Source of the DNA: Portulaca oleracea
Taxonomy: Eukaryota > Streptophyta > Magnoliopsida > Caryophyllales > Portulacaceae
DNA length: 64,000 bases
Reading direction: 5' to 3'
Assembly: GCA_029582165.1 (NCBI GenBank)
Contig: CM055870.1
Span: 20,190,832-20,254,831 of the forward strand
Each line of letters begins with the position of its first letter. Position 1 is the first letter of the stretch. Both the position numbers and the translations under genes were made by a program. Of the stretch, positions 21,996-34,421 are shown in pieces. Under the pieces are notes generated by a model. That model made no database searches. It was not told the origin of the DNA and saw only the letters and a list, made by a program, of their open reading frames with translations.

Positions 21996-23504
21996 TCCAC
22001 CACAACCTTCCACATTCCACCACCACAACTTTCCGCAACCCACTACAATTTTCAAGTTTTCACTACACTGCACCGCGACCAATTGTATAAAAGAACGGGG
22101 CAAGAAAAACTTTGATTATAACCAATAGTAAGGGTAATAATAATTCTACCTACCTCCATCTTCATTTATTTGTCACATTAACCATCTTTACAAAATTAAG
22201 AAATATTAGTGGCGCAATAAAAATTTTATAATTTACGCATGCTAATTATTCTTACAAAATCCTTGCATTCTAAATATATTTGTTTAGGACAATGATATTA
22301 ATATTGATTCAAGATGATTAATAATCATTAATCAATTATTAATCATCTTGAATTGTCCATATTTCATATTTTTGTAATTTTTAATAATATCTTCTCTGAT
22401 AATTATACATATTTATAACTATAAGAGTATAATACTTACTAGCTCGGTCAAAAATATAAATAATATCCTAATTTTATCAATCATGGTAGAAAATGTATAT
22501 TTTATGCATAGTTATATTTATGAAAAAATATAAATAAATAATTATTTTCATATTATTTATAAGTTGTAATAACCATTAAAGTAATGAAACATACCTTATT
22601 TATAATGATTTAAATATACTTATATTAAACTTTATGACTGATTTAAATGAAATGTATTAACCATCTTGTGTCAACATGTTAAATGGTAATTATTGAAATT
22701 GTAAAAACGATAAATAAAACGGACTAAAAGAATTTTCTCTAAAAATAAGAATGACAATTGTTGCAACTGAAACAGGAATGATAAAATAAAATTTGTCGCA
22801 AAAAAGTGAGGTGTAATGATGTTTACAATTGATTTATGCCTCGTTGTACATTAAGAAAATTTAATTATTCAAACATATTTCAATAAGTGACAAGCACAAC
22901 TTCGTTCAATAATTTCAAGTTCTAATTATTAACAAGAAAATTTAAATCATTTAAAAATTGATATATATTTTGTTTGACTTTGACGGTTACAACCCTCAAG
23001 GCTTTAGATATCGTACAATTTATTACTTAGTGATATCTTAATTGATGTCAATTAATGGAAGTAACCAAGTAGGAGTTTGGAAGGGGGAAATTTACGTGAG
23101 AAAATCTTGAGAAATACTCAAATCTTTATAGTACAAAGTATAGTTTTTTAGCTAATTCCTGCATTTATCTGCACCAAATTACGCATTAAAAATTAATTAT
23201 ATTGCTAATTACTTTTACTTAAAAATTATATCAATATGAACTAAGATTTCATTGTTAGCTGACACTTCTATTCAAATAATGGTAAATGATAATGAAATGA
23301 CATATCAAAACGGTAAAAGTAACAAGAGTTGAAAGGTATTAGCAGGATGCTTGTTTGATATATTGTTTATTTATATCGATACTGGGCGGGAAGGAAGCGT
23401 TTATGGTATGAAGGTTTTAAAACATAGTTTAATTAATCCTAGATTCAATTTTTGGCATCCTCTCAAAAATAATGCTCAATGCTATACATTTCTATTTCAT
23501 ATTA
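21996..23504. other. AT-rich intergenic DNA with one strong hairpin
   Basis: No coding sequence recognised. A perfect 19-bp inverted repeat lies at 22307-22325 and 22335-22353 (arm ATTCAAGATGATTAATAAT, 9-base loop), with weaker outer arms GGACAAT/ATTGTCC. Confidence 0.55.
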
Positions 23505-24942
23505 ATTATCCTCGATTTCCATAATCATCACAAATTTAATTTTCTTCCTCTGCTTATATGCGCTACTTTTAACCCTAATAATTCATAACATATATTTGAA
23601 TATGATCCAAACAAGTAGTATTAGCGCCAGGTTCCATCAAGATTCAAATCCTACTGAAGTCAGGTTAAATTCCTATAAGAGTAATCCTACCGGAGTCAGG
23701 TCAAACTCCTTTAAAGTCGAGTTAAATAAAATTCAGGATGAAGCCAGAATTTGGTCGTGTAGATCTGGGGTGATAGAGTGTTGGTAATAGGATGACGTCG
23801 ACAAGTTCGTTGGCCAGATCAAATTCGGGTTCTTTGGTGGTAGTCGAAAAATTTGCTCCAAGCTAGGGAGAAATTGTTGGGTTACTGACCTAAATTCTCT
23901 TGGCTCATTATTTGGAAAGTTTCCTAAACTTGTTTGAGCTTCAAGTTATTTATTGCTAATAGGAAATTATTTTCTTTCCTAAACTGTATTTGGAGTGGAA
24001 GTCAAGCTGAATTTATAGGATGTTTAATGGGTTGTTTGCATTTTGGACCTCGACGTATAAGGTAATTAATTTTCTATACCCTTGGTTTTCATTGTTAATT
24101 TTTTGGAGCCTAAAGTTTATGGGCTGAAAAAAAGGCACGTGTATCTTTTTTCTTTTTCTTCCCATGTTTTAATATCTTTCCTGATTGGCGCCAAACTTTA
24201 GAACTCATGTTAAAATTGATATTAAAGTTATAATACATCTATCTTATTCATGTTGGAGCTACTTAGACCCCTAAGAATCCTTTGTAATTATAGCTTCAAT
24301 ATCAATTTTATAGCTTCAATATCAGTTTTACTCTTAGTCTTAATGTTTTGCGCCAATCGGAAAAGAAATTCAAACATGGGAAGAACAAGAAAAATGCTAT
24401 ACAGACCTTTTTTCAGCACACAAACTTTAAAGTCATTTTTTATTCAATCCATAAACTTTAGGGTCCAAAAAATTAACAATGAAAACTAAGGATCCAGAAA
24501 ATTAATTACCCTATATTTTGAGGTCCAAAATGCAAAAAACTCGACGTTTACCCCCATAAATAGAGGTCTTTATTCACCTTGTGAGATGTGACAAATGTGA
24601 CTGCCTTCAAAATTCCTTGTGAAAGATGTATATATGGTGTTATTTTAACATCTTCACCCTACTTATCCCTAGGTTGTGGGAGTGTATGAGATATTATACT
24701 TCACCTCTTGTAATATCTCTGCTTTTACTAGAGGACATTTGCTACTGCCCGTGGGGTTTTTTTTTTTTTTTTTTCCAATTTGTGTTTCCACATAAAAAGA
24801 TTGTATCTTCCTTTATCTTTGTTCTTGCATCTCTATTATTATTATTCTCGATTTCCATAACGATCTCATATTTCCTTCCACTGCTTATATGATCTACTTT
24901 TCACCCTGTTAACTGTCAATAGATCTGAATCTGATCCTAACA
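23505..24942 (+). mobile_element. miniature LTR element remnant (TRIM-like), 5' LTR truncated
   Basis: The right LTR (23875-24942) starts TGTTGGGTTACTG and ends GATCCTAACA, directly after a purine tract GCTAGGGAGAAAT. A truncated left LTR (about 23505-23613) matches its last 110 bp (TCGATTTCCATAA, CTGCTTATATG, GATCCAAACA). Next to it TAGTATTAGCGCC (23616-23628) is a decayed copy of the tRNA-Met PBS. Only about 260 bp lies between PBS and PPT, with no gag or pol. A 35-bp imperfect tandem repeat (AATCCTAC.G.AGTCAGGT) lies there. The outer start is lost and no TSD could be tested. Confidence 0.6.
24029..24542. mobile_element. MULE-type MITE, copy 1
   Basis: It has termini GGGTTGTTTGCATTTTGGACC and the inverted GGTCCAAAATGCAAAAAACTC. 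It shares family structure with 28639-29194 (GGCGCCAAACTT, TTATTCATGTTGGAGC, CTTAGACCCCT). Flanking 10-mers GATGTTTAAT and GACGTTTACC match at 7 of 10, compatible with a decayed Mutator-length TSD. It is nested in the right LTR of the miniature element. Confidence 0.75.
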
Positions 24943-27249
24943 ACCTCTATTATGTAATCAACTAAGGAAATGCTAAATACAATTTCAAGGAAATAAAAAC
25001 GCCAAGTTCTAAATATGCGAATAGGAAATATGCACATGCAAGTATACCATTATTTAGGCTGGTAGTCTCATGGGATTTGATGTATACCATCGTCATCACT
25101 ATTTAACATGCATTTTCTAGGCGAAAGACACAATGCTTACAAAATCATATGTTTTTATCTCTAATCTAATCCAATGGGTCAAAATTACAAAATATTTTCG
25201 AAAGATTTTAAAAACTTTACAAGAGTGTACTCAAAGAATAACTAAGAACTAAGACATAGGAAATTAATGACTAAGAAAACTAGTAGAGTATAGTCAAAGG
25301 ATTTCTGTCTTTCTGAAAATTTCCACATTTAATCCAACGTCAAACCATACGAATGCATACAGAAGAAAAATAAATAACGGAAAGGGAAACATGCCTAATA
25401 TAATTATGCAACTTAAAATAAAAACTAGTTATTAAACGAATGAGAAAAATAAAGGAACCATCTCACCAGGTTAGGTATTGGGTGCACCTAAATTAAAAAT
25501 TTTCTTCAGCAAGGTATTATGGAGCATCGACTATTCCATCATTTAGGACTCAAATATTCCGAATGTAATGTCGTCAAACCCTTTAGAAGCTTCTCAAATA
25601 TCTCAGTACGTGATTGACATAGTAATAGATAAGAGAGTTTTAAGAGATATAAGTCAATATAAATCAACACCTTTTTAAGTAAACCAAACACTAGTCCCAT
25701 AGAAAAATTAAACACTCGGTCAATGAATGTGCATGTCTCACATAATTTTTCTATGTGTATCCACTGATAATAATGATATGGGTCTGAATAGTGATTTTGT
25801 CTGATTATTTTCCTATCAAACATACAAGTATTGTGCACATATATATTCTACATCCATAAAGATATAATGCAAATACAAGTAAATGACGGGTGAGGGGAAA
25901 GTAGCTATAACATGAGAAAGATCAATGGAATCTAGGCAAAATTTTACATCACATTTAAGGACAAAATCCTGCTGCACAACCTTATCAAAATTCACATAAC
26001 GAGTTTCATTTGTAACTCAAAGCATGCATTTTCATCATATTTTTGTATTGCCAAATTAGTAACATGCATTATCAAGTGAGTTAAAAGGACTTTTTATTAG
26101 GTTATTCCCTTCATTCCTACTAGTTCCATTTTAGAACATGCAATAATATCACCAAGGAAAAACTCTTCAGGCAGAAGAACAACATCAGACTCGTCATTAT
26201 TAGGTTGGTCTTCTGCAAGAATAAATAACCGATCAAGGAAGCTTTCACACAAATGGCTTTTACTATTCCCAACAGATTCTCACATATAAGGACTAAGCAG
26301 AAGGATAAAATCCTCGTCGTCGCTCCAATAAAAGATAACAACATTATGACTTGTTGGTTAGCAAGCATCATCATCAAATTTTATTATTTTCTTTTACACG
26401 AAGGACATGCATGATAGGATGAGTCAAAAGCATTCTTAAGCATGCTATTTCCCTTGTAGACATTAAACTCTTAACCACCAAGTTGGTTTTCTAAATCAGA
26501 ATCACTTTCAACATTAGACACCATAATAGGATTACCAAATTTTCATGTAGCAGGACTAATGTAGTCAATACTAGTATTATTGTAATCGAAAAGCTTTACT
26601 CTGCTGTTTGGTTAACAGATTTCACATCTTTAGGTAACTCAGTTTGTCGAGACTCCATAGATCTCATAGAACCACATGGATTTTCTAGCGTGGCTACAAC
26701 ATGAGATTCCTGTGAGTCTTAGAAAGGTAAGGTTGGCCTATGTTTCTCTTGTGAAGGCATGTAGTAATAGGTGCTGGTATTGACCGTATGGTATAGTCCT
26801 AAACCACAGTGATTCTTATAGGTTTAAAAATCAATGACATAACTCATGGGGTTTATCATCCGCAACCATGTATCTTTTTGCAACTGTTCAACTTTTATAG
26901 CTGTTTAAAAATCAATCTTAACTCAAGTAAAGTAGCATGCTCATCAAAACTACACTTATAAAAAAAATGGAGGTGTAGTTTCAAAATAGTTATGTACCTC
27001 TTGCAACTATTCAACTACACAAGTTGATTCCAGTACTTGCGCTTTTAGATAGGGATATCATCTTATTGTTCTTGAAATGCCTATTCTTGCCCCTTAACCC
27101 TATCCTTTTGAGTCACCTAGGAGTATCCAAGGTCAAGGCCCTCCAGAATGAGCTTCATTGGATCTATCAAGTGCTTTCAAACTGCCTAAGAACCTTCTGT
27201 TTTCATGACGGGCATTCTAATGATCATGTGGTGATCTCTTGCACTGGTA
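24943..27249. other. intergenic DNA with unrecognised decayed coding-like stretches
   Basis: On the minus strand, 25539-25838 reads as a 99-residue ORF (with IHIEKLCETCTFIDRVFNFS). Around 26120-26400 an alternative frame reads NVVIFYWSDDEDFIL and LPEEFFLGDIIACSKME. At about 26560-26850 there is another degraded stretch. Amino-acid composition looks protein-like, but I do not recognise a family and stops are frequent. It could be an old gene relic or an unidentified transposon. Confidence 0.3.
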
Positions 27250-28112
27250 AATGAGTTGTTTGGATCTCATAGATATCTTTATAAACATTCATGAACTCAA
27301 GAAGGTCATTAGAGGGTCACGAGAGTTTAATTAAGTCAAATTGAGCAACTTGGGAGGAATTTGACTACAGGGGGTATTTTGGTCTTTATCTTGGCATGGG
27401 AATGATGTTGTTGGCTACCATTTGTCATACCTTAAAGAATCATCTCTATTTGCTAGCACCATTAGAGTTTGTTCTTGATTTATACTAACTTTGTCTTTCA
27501 GCTAAGATTATTCGTTCCTTCACCCCCTATATTGTTTTAATTCCCTTAATTTTTATTCGGTTTGTTGGGTTTTTTTGAACCCTTAGATTAGCTATCATCT
27601 TAAGGTTTGTACCCTCCTCGCCTCAAACAACTCCATATATATACAATATTGTAGAGGGTGAAATACTTTGGCAAAAATCTCTCTAACTTTATCGAAGCTA
27701 TTTGGTGGTGTTGAGGGTGAGTTCCTATAGAGGTGTTGTGGTGGCTCACCCTTTATCAATACTTTGGCAATCACTTTTGATTAGGTTAGTGGCTAAGCCT
27801 TAATTCCTTGACCACTTATCTTTGCTCTTTCATTTTGTATTTTGAAGTTGGCGTCACTATTTTATTGCATTTATTTTGATCTTGTGAGTTTTTTTTGTGA
27901 TATTTTGGTGTGATTTCATTGTCATCTAGTTGATAGTGTTGGTCATGTGGTTTGGTTATATTTGGAGATCATTTGGTGCTAGTTTGGTGCTTAGATTTAA
28001 TTTCAGTATGTGACCTATTGTTTTGGCCCAACTTTATGAGGCTTGATAATTTGCTAATTATTTGGTAAATTTTGTGTTGAAATTGGTTGTTCTTGATTGG
28101 AAATAGTTCATT

Positions 28113-28125
28113 TGGTATTAAAGCA
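28113..28125 (+). promoter_or_regulatory. decayed primer-binding site of the old gypsy element
   Basis: TGGTATTAAAGCA differs from TGGTATCAGAGCA at two positions, both transitions. An LTR-like end TTCA lies two bases before it. The region upstream (about 27250-28110) has no coding potential and is probably the left LTR. Confidence 0.55.
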
Positions 28126-28298
28126 TGATTTGGTGCCTCAAAGTGTGAACTTTTGATGGTTTATGAGTTCTTAACCCCACTTTTTTCAAGCTTTGAACAC
28201 GAAGAATCCTAACTTCCATTTGATTATCACTTTTCCTAGCAACAAAAGAACCTAAGTTCTCAAAATAGCCTCTACCATAGCTAATTCTACTTCTCCCC

Positions 28299-29210
28299 TG
28301 TTAGGATCGAAGAGCACTCAAGTAACCACAAACAATAGGAAATAATAGCGGAAAAGAAATCAGAAATTGACACAAGAGGTTTAACGGGGAAAAAACCCAA
28401 AGCGGGAAAAAAACCATGAAATCGATGCACTAATAATAGGAGGATTACAATTACACTTGTGTTTCTCTCTATCTCACGTGATGATTTAGGGGGAAGCTTT
28501 GACCCCTATATATATTAATGGTACTAGGTTATAACAATAAGGAAAACAACTGCAAAAAGGAAACATCCGCAAAATGGAAACATTTGCGAAAAGGAATGCT
28601 TTCCTTCTTTCCCTTTATTTCCCACTTGGTCTCCACACGGGTTTTTTGCATTTTGGACCCCGAACTTTAGGGGTATTTATATTCTGAACCCTTGCTTTTC
28701 AACTTTAATGTTTTGGACCCTAAAGTTTGTCGAATGAAGAAAAAAGAACCCTAAAGTTTGTTAGTTAAAAAAAAAAAGCCTCTGTCTCATTCTTTGTTTT
28801 CCTCCCATGTTTGAATTTGACTCCCGTTTGACGCCAAACTTCAGGATTATGGTTAAAACTGACATTGAAGTTATAATACACCTATCTTATTCATGTCAGG
28901 GCTACTTAGACCCCTGAGTACAGGATTTAAATAACTCCAACATGAATAAGAGAGGTTCATTATTACTTTAATATCAGTTTTAACCTTAGCTTTGAAATTT
29001 GACGCTAATCGAGAGAGAAATTGAAATATGGAAAGAAAAAGAAAAATGAGAAACAAGCTTTTTTTCAACATCACAAACTTTAGGGTCCTTTTTTTTCATT
29101 CTACAAATTTTACGGTCCAAAAAATAAAAGTTGAAAACCAAAGGTTCATAATATAAATACCCCTAAAGTTCAGGGTCCAAAATGCAAAAAACCCGTCTCT
29201 ACACACAACA
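28299..29210 (-). repeat. 3' LTR of the deleted copia element, carrying a MITE
   Basis: It matches 31056-31404 except for the MITE at 28639-29194. Net length about 346 bp. Confidence 0.88.
28639..29194. mobile_element. MULE-type MITE, copy 2
   Basis: Termini GGGTTTTTTGCATTTTGGACC and their inverse. Flanking 10-mers GTCTCCACAC (28629-28638) and GTCTCTACAC (29195-29204) match at 9 of 10. The sister LTR gives the empty site GGTCTCCACACACAAC near 31388. A 9-11 bp TSD with long TIRs is typical of Mutator-like elements. No coding region is seen. Confidence 0.85.
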
Positions 29211-29288
29211 ACCTCCCACTTGGAGACCAAGCCTTCTAAATCCTCACTTTTAGCATGAGTTCCCCTAGTGTATCGACTGACCTCTTTA

Positions 29289-29640
29289 TCAGTCAGAGAG
29301 GCCTCTTGAGGCCACACCGGGCCTCAATTTTCGAGCATCCGTTGGCTTATCCTTGATCCTGTAGACCCACTTCTTCAAGGCTTTCTTCCCTGCAGACAAC
29401 CTGATTAGCTCCCAGGTTCTATTATCCTCAAGTGACGCGATTTCATCGACCATTGTGTGCTCCCACTTGAATCGAGCCTCCGCCTGCACAACCTTACTAT
29501 AGGACTCTTTGGTAGCCCTCTTGGGTCTCCTTATAGTGGGTGGTGGAGTATGCTCATCCTCATTAGAGCTTTCACCTAGCTCCTGTGGTTCAGGCTCTTC
29601 AACAGCCTGATCTACAATCTGTGGAGCTTCCTATGGTTCC
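29289..29640 (-). pseudogene. pol: copia RT N-terminal fragment in the deleted element
   Basis: It reads AEARFKWEHTMVDEIASL, then NRTWELIRLSAGKKAL and KKWVYRIKDKPTDA, and stops before the catalytic blocks. The preceding acidic linker (EEPEPQELGESSNEDE in frame) matches the sister element near 17990. The sequence joins the 3' end almost directly, so RT motifs and RNase H are deleted. Confidence 0.75.
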
Positions 29641-29732
29641 TCTGTTTCCCTCCTAGGCACACCAAGCCTAATAGAAACCTTAACCGTCTAAGCTCCCACT
29701 AGCTTCTTGTCACATGAGTCACTCTATACCTC

Positions 29733-30180
29733 CTAAGGTTCTCTGTCAGTTTTGGTGAAACTGACCCTCTTCTTATTCATGTGACCAAGCTTGCACTGCC
29801 ATAACCTAGAACAAGAAGCATTAGAAATCATGTTAGTGTTATACCTGGTGGAGTACAAAGTACCGGAGCTCAATCCCTTCTCCACTACCATAGCACCCTT
29901 CACGATTTTCCATTTACAATCCTCGAAGCCTGCAGTGTAGCCCATCTCATCGAGTTGATTCACTGAAATTAAATTCCTCTTAATTCTAGGAATATACCTC
30001 ACATCCTCCAACTTCCAAAGACCACCATTAGCAGCCTTAATTATCACGTCTCCTTTACCTGTTATTTCATAACACTTGTTATTAGCAAGATACACCTTTC
30101 CAAATTTCCACTCCTGAAATTACGAAATAACTCCCTAATGGAGGAAATATGAAAGGATTCACCAGAGTCAACTATCCATG
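29733..30180 (-). pseudogene. pol: copia protease fragment in the deleted element
   Basis: It reads WIVDSGESFHISSIRELF at the protease active site (DSG intact) across a frame change near 30080. Next come NKCYEITGKGDVIIKAANGG and DVRYIPRIKRNLISVNQLDE. CSRLWQCKLGHMNKKRVSF follows, after which integrase is missing. Confidence 0.8.
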
Positions 30181-31020
30181 ACTCTTCAGGACCAGACACA
30201 CTCAAAATTAAGGCTTCACAAAGGTCTTCCGTAGAGTTGAAAGAGTCTCGGTCATCATTACCCTTCCCCTTCCGAGGGAAATCCCTCTTAAAATGACCTG
30301 TATCACCACAACCATAGCATACAACATTGCTCATGTCCCTAGGCTTGCCTCTACCCTTGGACTTCGACCGTCCCCTGAAATTATTCGAATTCCTATTGTC
30401 CTTCTTACTCCTGACACTTAAGGCACTTCCCGAAGATTCCCCACCAGAATTCCTCCTACGAAGGCCCTCATTGAGTAACACGATTTTACTTCGTCAAATT
30501 TCATCTCGTCACTACTCTTAGCACTACTAACAATAGTTACAACTGTTTCCCAAGAGTCAGGCATAAAAGAAAACAATATGCAAGCCTTAACATTCTCAGC
30601 AAAAATCATCTTTGTTGAAGCAGGTTGTTATAATATCTTAGTAATCTCATTTATATGATCAGCCACATCACCATCCTCAACCACCTTACAACTGGTTAAG
30701 TTGCGGAACAAATATCCCTGGTTTGTTGCGCTGGGCTTTTCATTCATCTCCTCGATCTAGTGCCTCTAGCAATTCCTTAGTTGTCTTTTTCTCCATGACG
30801 TTAAACTTGACGTTCCGAGCCAATGACATCCTGATCAGGGACACCGCCTAACGATCGAGCAGATCGTACTTGGCCTACTCCATGGAGTTTGGCTTCTTCT
30901 CCAGCGACGAAACATGCAGCGACTTCGAATACAGCAGATCCTCAATCTGCAACTTCCAGTAGGTGAAGTCAGATCTGTCAAATTTCTCAATTTCATGATT
31001 ATTTCCCGAAATTGTTTGAA
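30181..31020 (-). pseudogene. gag: copia gag in the deleted element
   Basis: It includes FAENVKACILFSFMPDSWET, SDEMKFDEVK, RGRSKSKGRGKPRDMSN and the zinc knuckle CYGCGDTGHFKRDFP, where the last Cys is replaced by Phe. The 5' portion (30610-31020) is broken by stops. It is parallel to gag at 14709-16603. Confidence 0.78.
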
Positions 31021-31040
31021 AGCTCTTTCAGCAACCTACA

Positions 31041-31404
31041 GGCTCTAATACCAGTTGTTAGGATCGAAGAGCACTCAAGCAACCACAAACAATAGGAAAT
31101 AACAGCATAAAAGAAATCATAAATTGACACTAGAGGTTTAACATGGAAAAAGCCCAATGCCGGAAAAAAAACCACGGAATCGATGCACTAGTAATAGGAG
31201 GATTACAATTACACTGGTTATGTTTCTCTCTATCTCACTTGATGATTTAGGGGGAAGATTTGACCCCTATATATATTAGTGGTGCTAGGTTATAATAATA
31301 AGGAATGTTGCTGCAGAAAGGAAACATCCGCAAAAAGGAACATCTAAAAAAAGGAATGCTTTCCTTCTTTCCCTTTATTTCCCACTTGGTCTCCACACAC
31401 AACA
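31041..31404 (-). repeat. PBS (31041-31053) and 5' LTR (31056-31404) of the deleted copia element
   Basis: TGGTATTAGAGCC on the minus strand lies two bases from the LTR. The LTR is 349 bp, with TATA-like sequence near 31270 (CCCTATATATATT), and ends in the TGTTGTGTGTGGAGACC family start. Confidence 0.85.
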
Positions 31405-31525
31405 CCCCCATCTCTTGCAACTCTACTCCACAACATAAGGCAACCAATGTGTCAAAGACCATGCCTTTGAAAACATCTCAATAATTTAGACAACAAATGA
31501 CCCTTATTGGAGGCCTTGAGGGATA

Positions 31526-32500
31526 TCAAAGGATTGTGGCTAAGTTGGGAGAAATCCCATTGAACACCCAAATAGAGGTGGTAGGCCTCCTAGGAATGTT
31601 AAAGAACCCTTGGTAGAAAAATTTGAGGAATAAAGGGAGAGTGAAGGTAATGAAGTTGGTAGACCAAGGAGAACGACCAGAGATGATTTTCAAGATATCA
31701 AGGTTGAACCTCAAAACTTTGATTGAAGCCTTATTCTAGATGATTATTTGGAACGGGTACAATATATAGAGAAGATCTTTGAAATGAAGGGTTATGATGA
31801 ATATAAGCATTACGAAAAAGAAACCCTCAAGCTCACCAAGTATGCTTTAATTTAGTTTGAGAATTTAAAGAAGTTAAGGGCAAAGAACGGAAGACCAAGG
31901 TGAGAACATGGCCTAAATTGAATAAGTTGATGGACAAAAGGTTCCTTTCAGAAAGCCACAAGCAAGATCTTTATAAAAATGTCTTCTCACTCAAGCAAGG
32001 TACTGAAGTGTGAACTATGATGAACCTCAAGAGCAAGTCATTCATATATTCCTTAATGGCCTTGACCCCAAAATATCGAAGAATGTTAGTTTGCAACCTT
32101 ATGGCTCCCTTAATAACCTTCAAAAGTTAGTCAACAAGGTGGAAAAATACAAAACGGAGAAAAAGTCCTGAGAACCGACTTTAGCTAAGGCTTTCTCTTA
32201 CACCAACCTTAGTAGTTCTAGCAAGGCGGTAGGGTCCTTAAGGCCCTTGAGACCCCTAGGATTTGCTTCAATGGATTCTAAGGAGGCTCCAAAGAAGTTT
32301 TCTACTCAAAAGTGCTTTAAATATCAAGAATATATAGGTCATTATCAATTTGAGTGCCCGACCAAGAGGGGTTATGACTCTCCAAGAAGCTAAAAAGATT
32401 GATGAACTATTGCAGGTATAGGTTGGTGACCAAGAAAGGGGGGAACTATTACCAAGTGATGTTGTTGTAATAGAATCAGATGAGGGAGAGGTCCTTGTCT
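31526..32500 (+). pseudogene. gag: gypsy gag relic of the old element
   Basis: Plus-strand reading gives DDFQDIKVEPQNFDGSLILD, then YLEWVQYIEKIFEMKGYDEY and KETLKLTKYAL, the start of the retrotransposon gag domain. Later a decayed 'KLVNKVEKYK'-type end and a knuckle-like CFKYQEYIGHYQFECP occur near 32310-32360. Stops are frequent. Confidence 0.65.
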
Positions 32501-33480
32501 TAAGAACGAACTTATACACTTCAGAAGTTCCTCAAGATAACACTCAAATTCTCACTCATGTTGTACTGTCCAAGGTAGAATTTGCAACTTGATCATTGAC
32601 AGTGGTAGTTGTGCCAATGTACCATCTCAACGGTGGATAAGCTGAGTTTGCCTCTTATTGCTCAAGTAAGGCCCTATAATCTCAAATGGCTCAATGATGG
32701 TAGAGACCTTAAGGTAAATAAACAAACCTTGGTATCTTTCTCTAACGGACAATATGGATGTTGGTTTTTTGTGTGTCTATGAATGCTTGTCATTTATTGT
32801 TGGGGAGACCTTGATAGTTTGATAGGCAAGTAATGCTTGATGGGATGAAAAACACTTATTCATTGTTCCTTGGTAGAGAACAAATTGTCTTTGCCCCTTT
32901 ACCCCCTCAAGTCTTACAAAAATACAACTTGGGTTGGGAAGTGAAAAGAGAGACCTCGTTATGAGTGAAATGAAGATAAGAGAGTCTTGAACAAGGATAA
33001 GCAAGTCCTAGCTTTACTAATGCTTCAAAGCAATCCTTGTAAGGTTAAGAGTCACCAAGCCCCACCAATTCTGCCGCTCTTGAACCAATCTAAGGATGTC
33101 CTTTATGAAGAAAAGTACCTTAATTAAGCACATTTTTTAAAAATTATTATTGTGTTGAGAGCTCAAAAACATTATGGGAAAATGAAGAGGTTTGAAATTT
33201 TCACCCTTTCAGGTAAATTTTTTTGAGTATATTGTATCCAAGGAAGAGATCTCCATAGTTGGATCTAATATTGAAGCAATGAAGTCCTATCCCGTGTCAA
33301 GTACATTCATAGAAGTGATAAGTGTTAATGGTTTGACTTCTTTTCACACAAGAATCATAAGAAAACTTTCAATCCTTATGACCCCTACCATAGAATGCAT
33401 GAATTAAGATTCATTTTTATGGCCAATGTCATCTCAATATGCCTTTGAGTTCTTCAAGGATGGATTGACTAAAGCTCAAG
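32500..33480 (+). pseudogene. pol: gypsy protease relic; RT largely deleted
   Basis: Fragments such as VRPYNLKWLNDGRDLKVNKQ and VSFSNGQY near 32670-32760 resemble the gypsy protease domain (the family has 'L.WLN..G.V.V...V.FSIG.Y'). Homology then jumps to sequence just upstream of RNase H (near 33190-33400). No RT catalytic YVDD-like block was found, so RT was deleted. Confidence 0.5.
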
Positions 33481-34421
33481 TGTTTACACTACATGACTTT
33501 GACTAACTATTTTCGTGGATTGCGATGCTAGTTGAGTTGGCATTAGTGCTCTAATGATGCCAAACCTGAGGCCTATTGTTTATTTTGTTAAGAAGTTGAG
33601 TGGGTCAAGGCTCAACTACAAGATAGGTGACAAAGAGATTTATTCCATAGCTAGAATCCTTTGATTTTCTTGCATAAAGGAGTTCTACAAGGAGGATGAA
33701 GACTTTGCTCCTTACCTCAAGTGGAGTCCTATTGACCGAATAAGCCCTTATATTGTCCAAGATGGGTTCCTTTTCAAGGGGAACGAATTATGTATACTAA
33801 GGAGTCCTTTAAGGAAATTTTTTTTAAGGAAGTTCATATGGTGGTGGCCTCACTTTGGCATAAAACAAAATAGTTAACATGCTCAAGAAATAATTTTATT
33901 AACCCAAGATTGTTGGAGATGTACTAGAAGTGGTGTCAAGGTGTGTGACCTACCATCAAGTAAAAAGGTCAATTTTATCAAGACCTTTGTACCCTTTTGC
34001 CAGTGCTTGAAGATCCTTGGGAGAACTTATGTATGGATTTCGTTATGGCATTTCCAAAGGCTGTTCGTGGAAAAGACTTAGTGATGGTGGGGGATGATAC
34101 ATTCTCCAAGATGACTCATTTTGTTCTATGTGAGAAGAGTGATGACGTTGACCACATTGTTCATCTCTACTTCAACAAGATAGTCCCACTCCATAGCATC
34201 TCAACAAGCATTTTCTTGGATAGACACACCAAGTTCCTTAGCCACTTTTAGAAAAATTTACGGAAGTTGACGGGAACCAAGCTGATATTTAGTATCTTCT
34301 ACCATCCCAAAACAGATGGCAACACTAAAGTGGTAAACAAGATCCTTTGAACACTCATAAGGAGCATGATCAAGCAATATGTTAGGGAGTGGGACCTTAA
34401 GCTCCCTTTTGTTGAGTTTGC
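33480..34421 (+). pseudogene. pol: gypsy RNase H and integrase relic of the old element
   Basis: RNase H part: FVDCDAS, VGISALMMPNLRPIVYFVKK and LSGSRLNYKIGDKEIYSIAR. Integrase part: EDPWENLCMDFVMAFPKAVR (first Asp), then LDRHTKFLSHF (second Asp) and FYHPKTDGNTKVVNKIL (Glu replaced by Lys). It is cut after LPFVEFAD by the gypsy insertion at 34422. Confidence 0.75.

Larger units (their letters stand above)
28299..31404 (-). mobile_element. deleted copia element, same LTR family as 14083-20930
   Basis: The LTRs at 28299-29210 and 31056-31404 run TGTTAGGATCG to ACACACAACA in plus reading. The flanks are TCCCC and CCCCC, a near-match TSD. The PBS on the minus strand (31041-31053, TGGTATTAGAGCC) and the PPT (29211-29222) fit. 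Only gag, protease and a piece of RT remain; integrase and most of RT and RNase H are gone, leaving about 1.8 kb of internal sequence. It is inserted in the old gypsy element. Confidence 0.88.
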
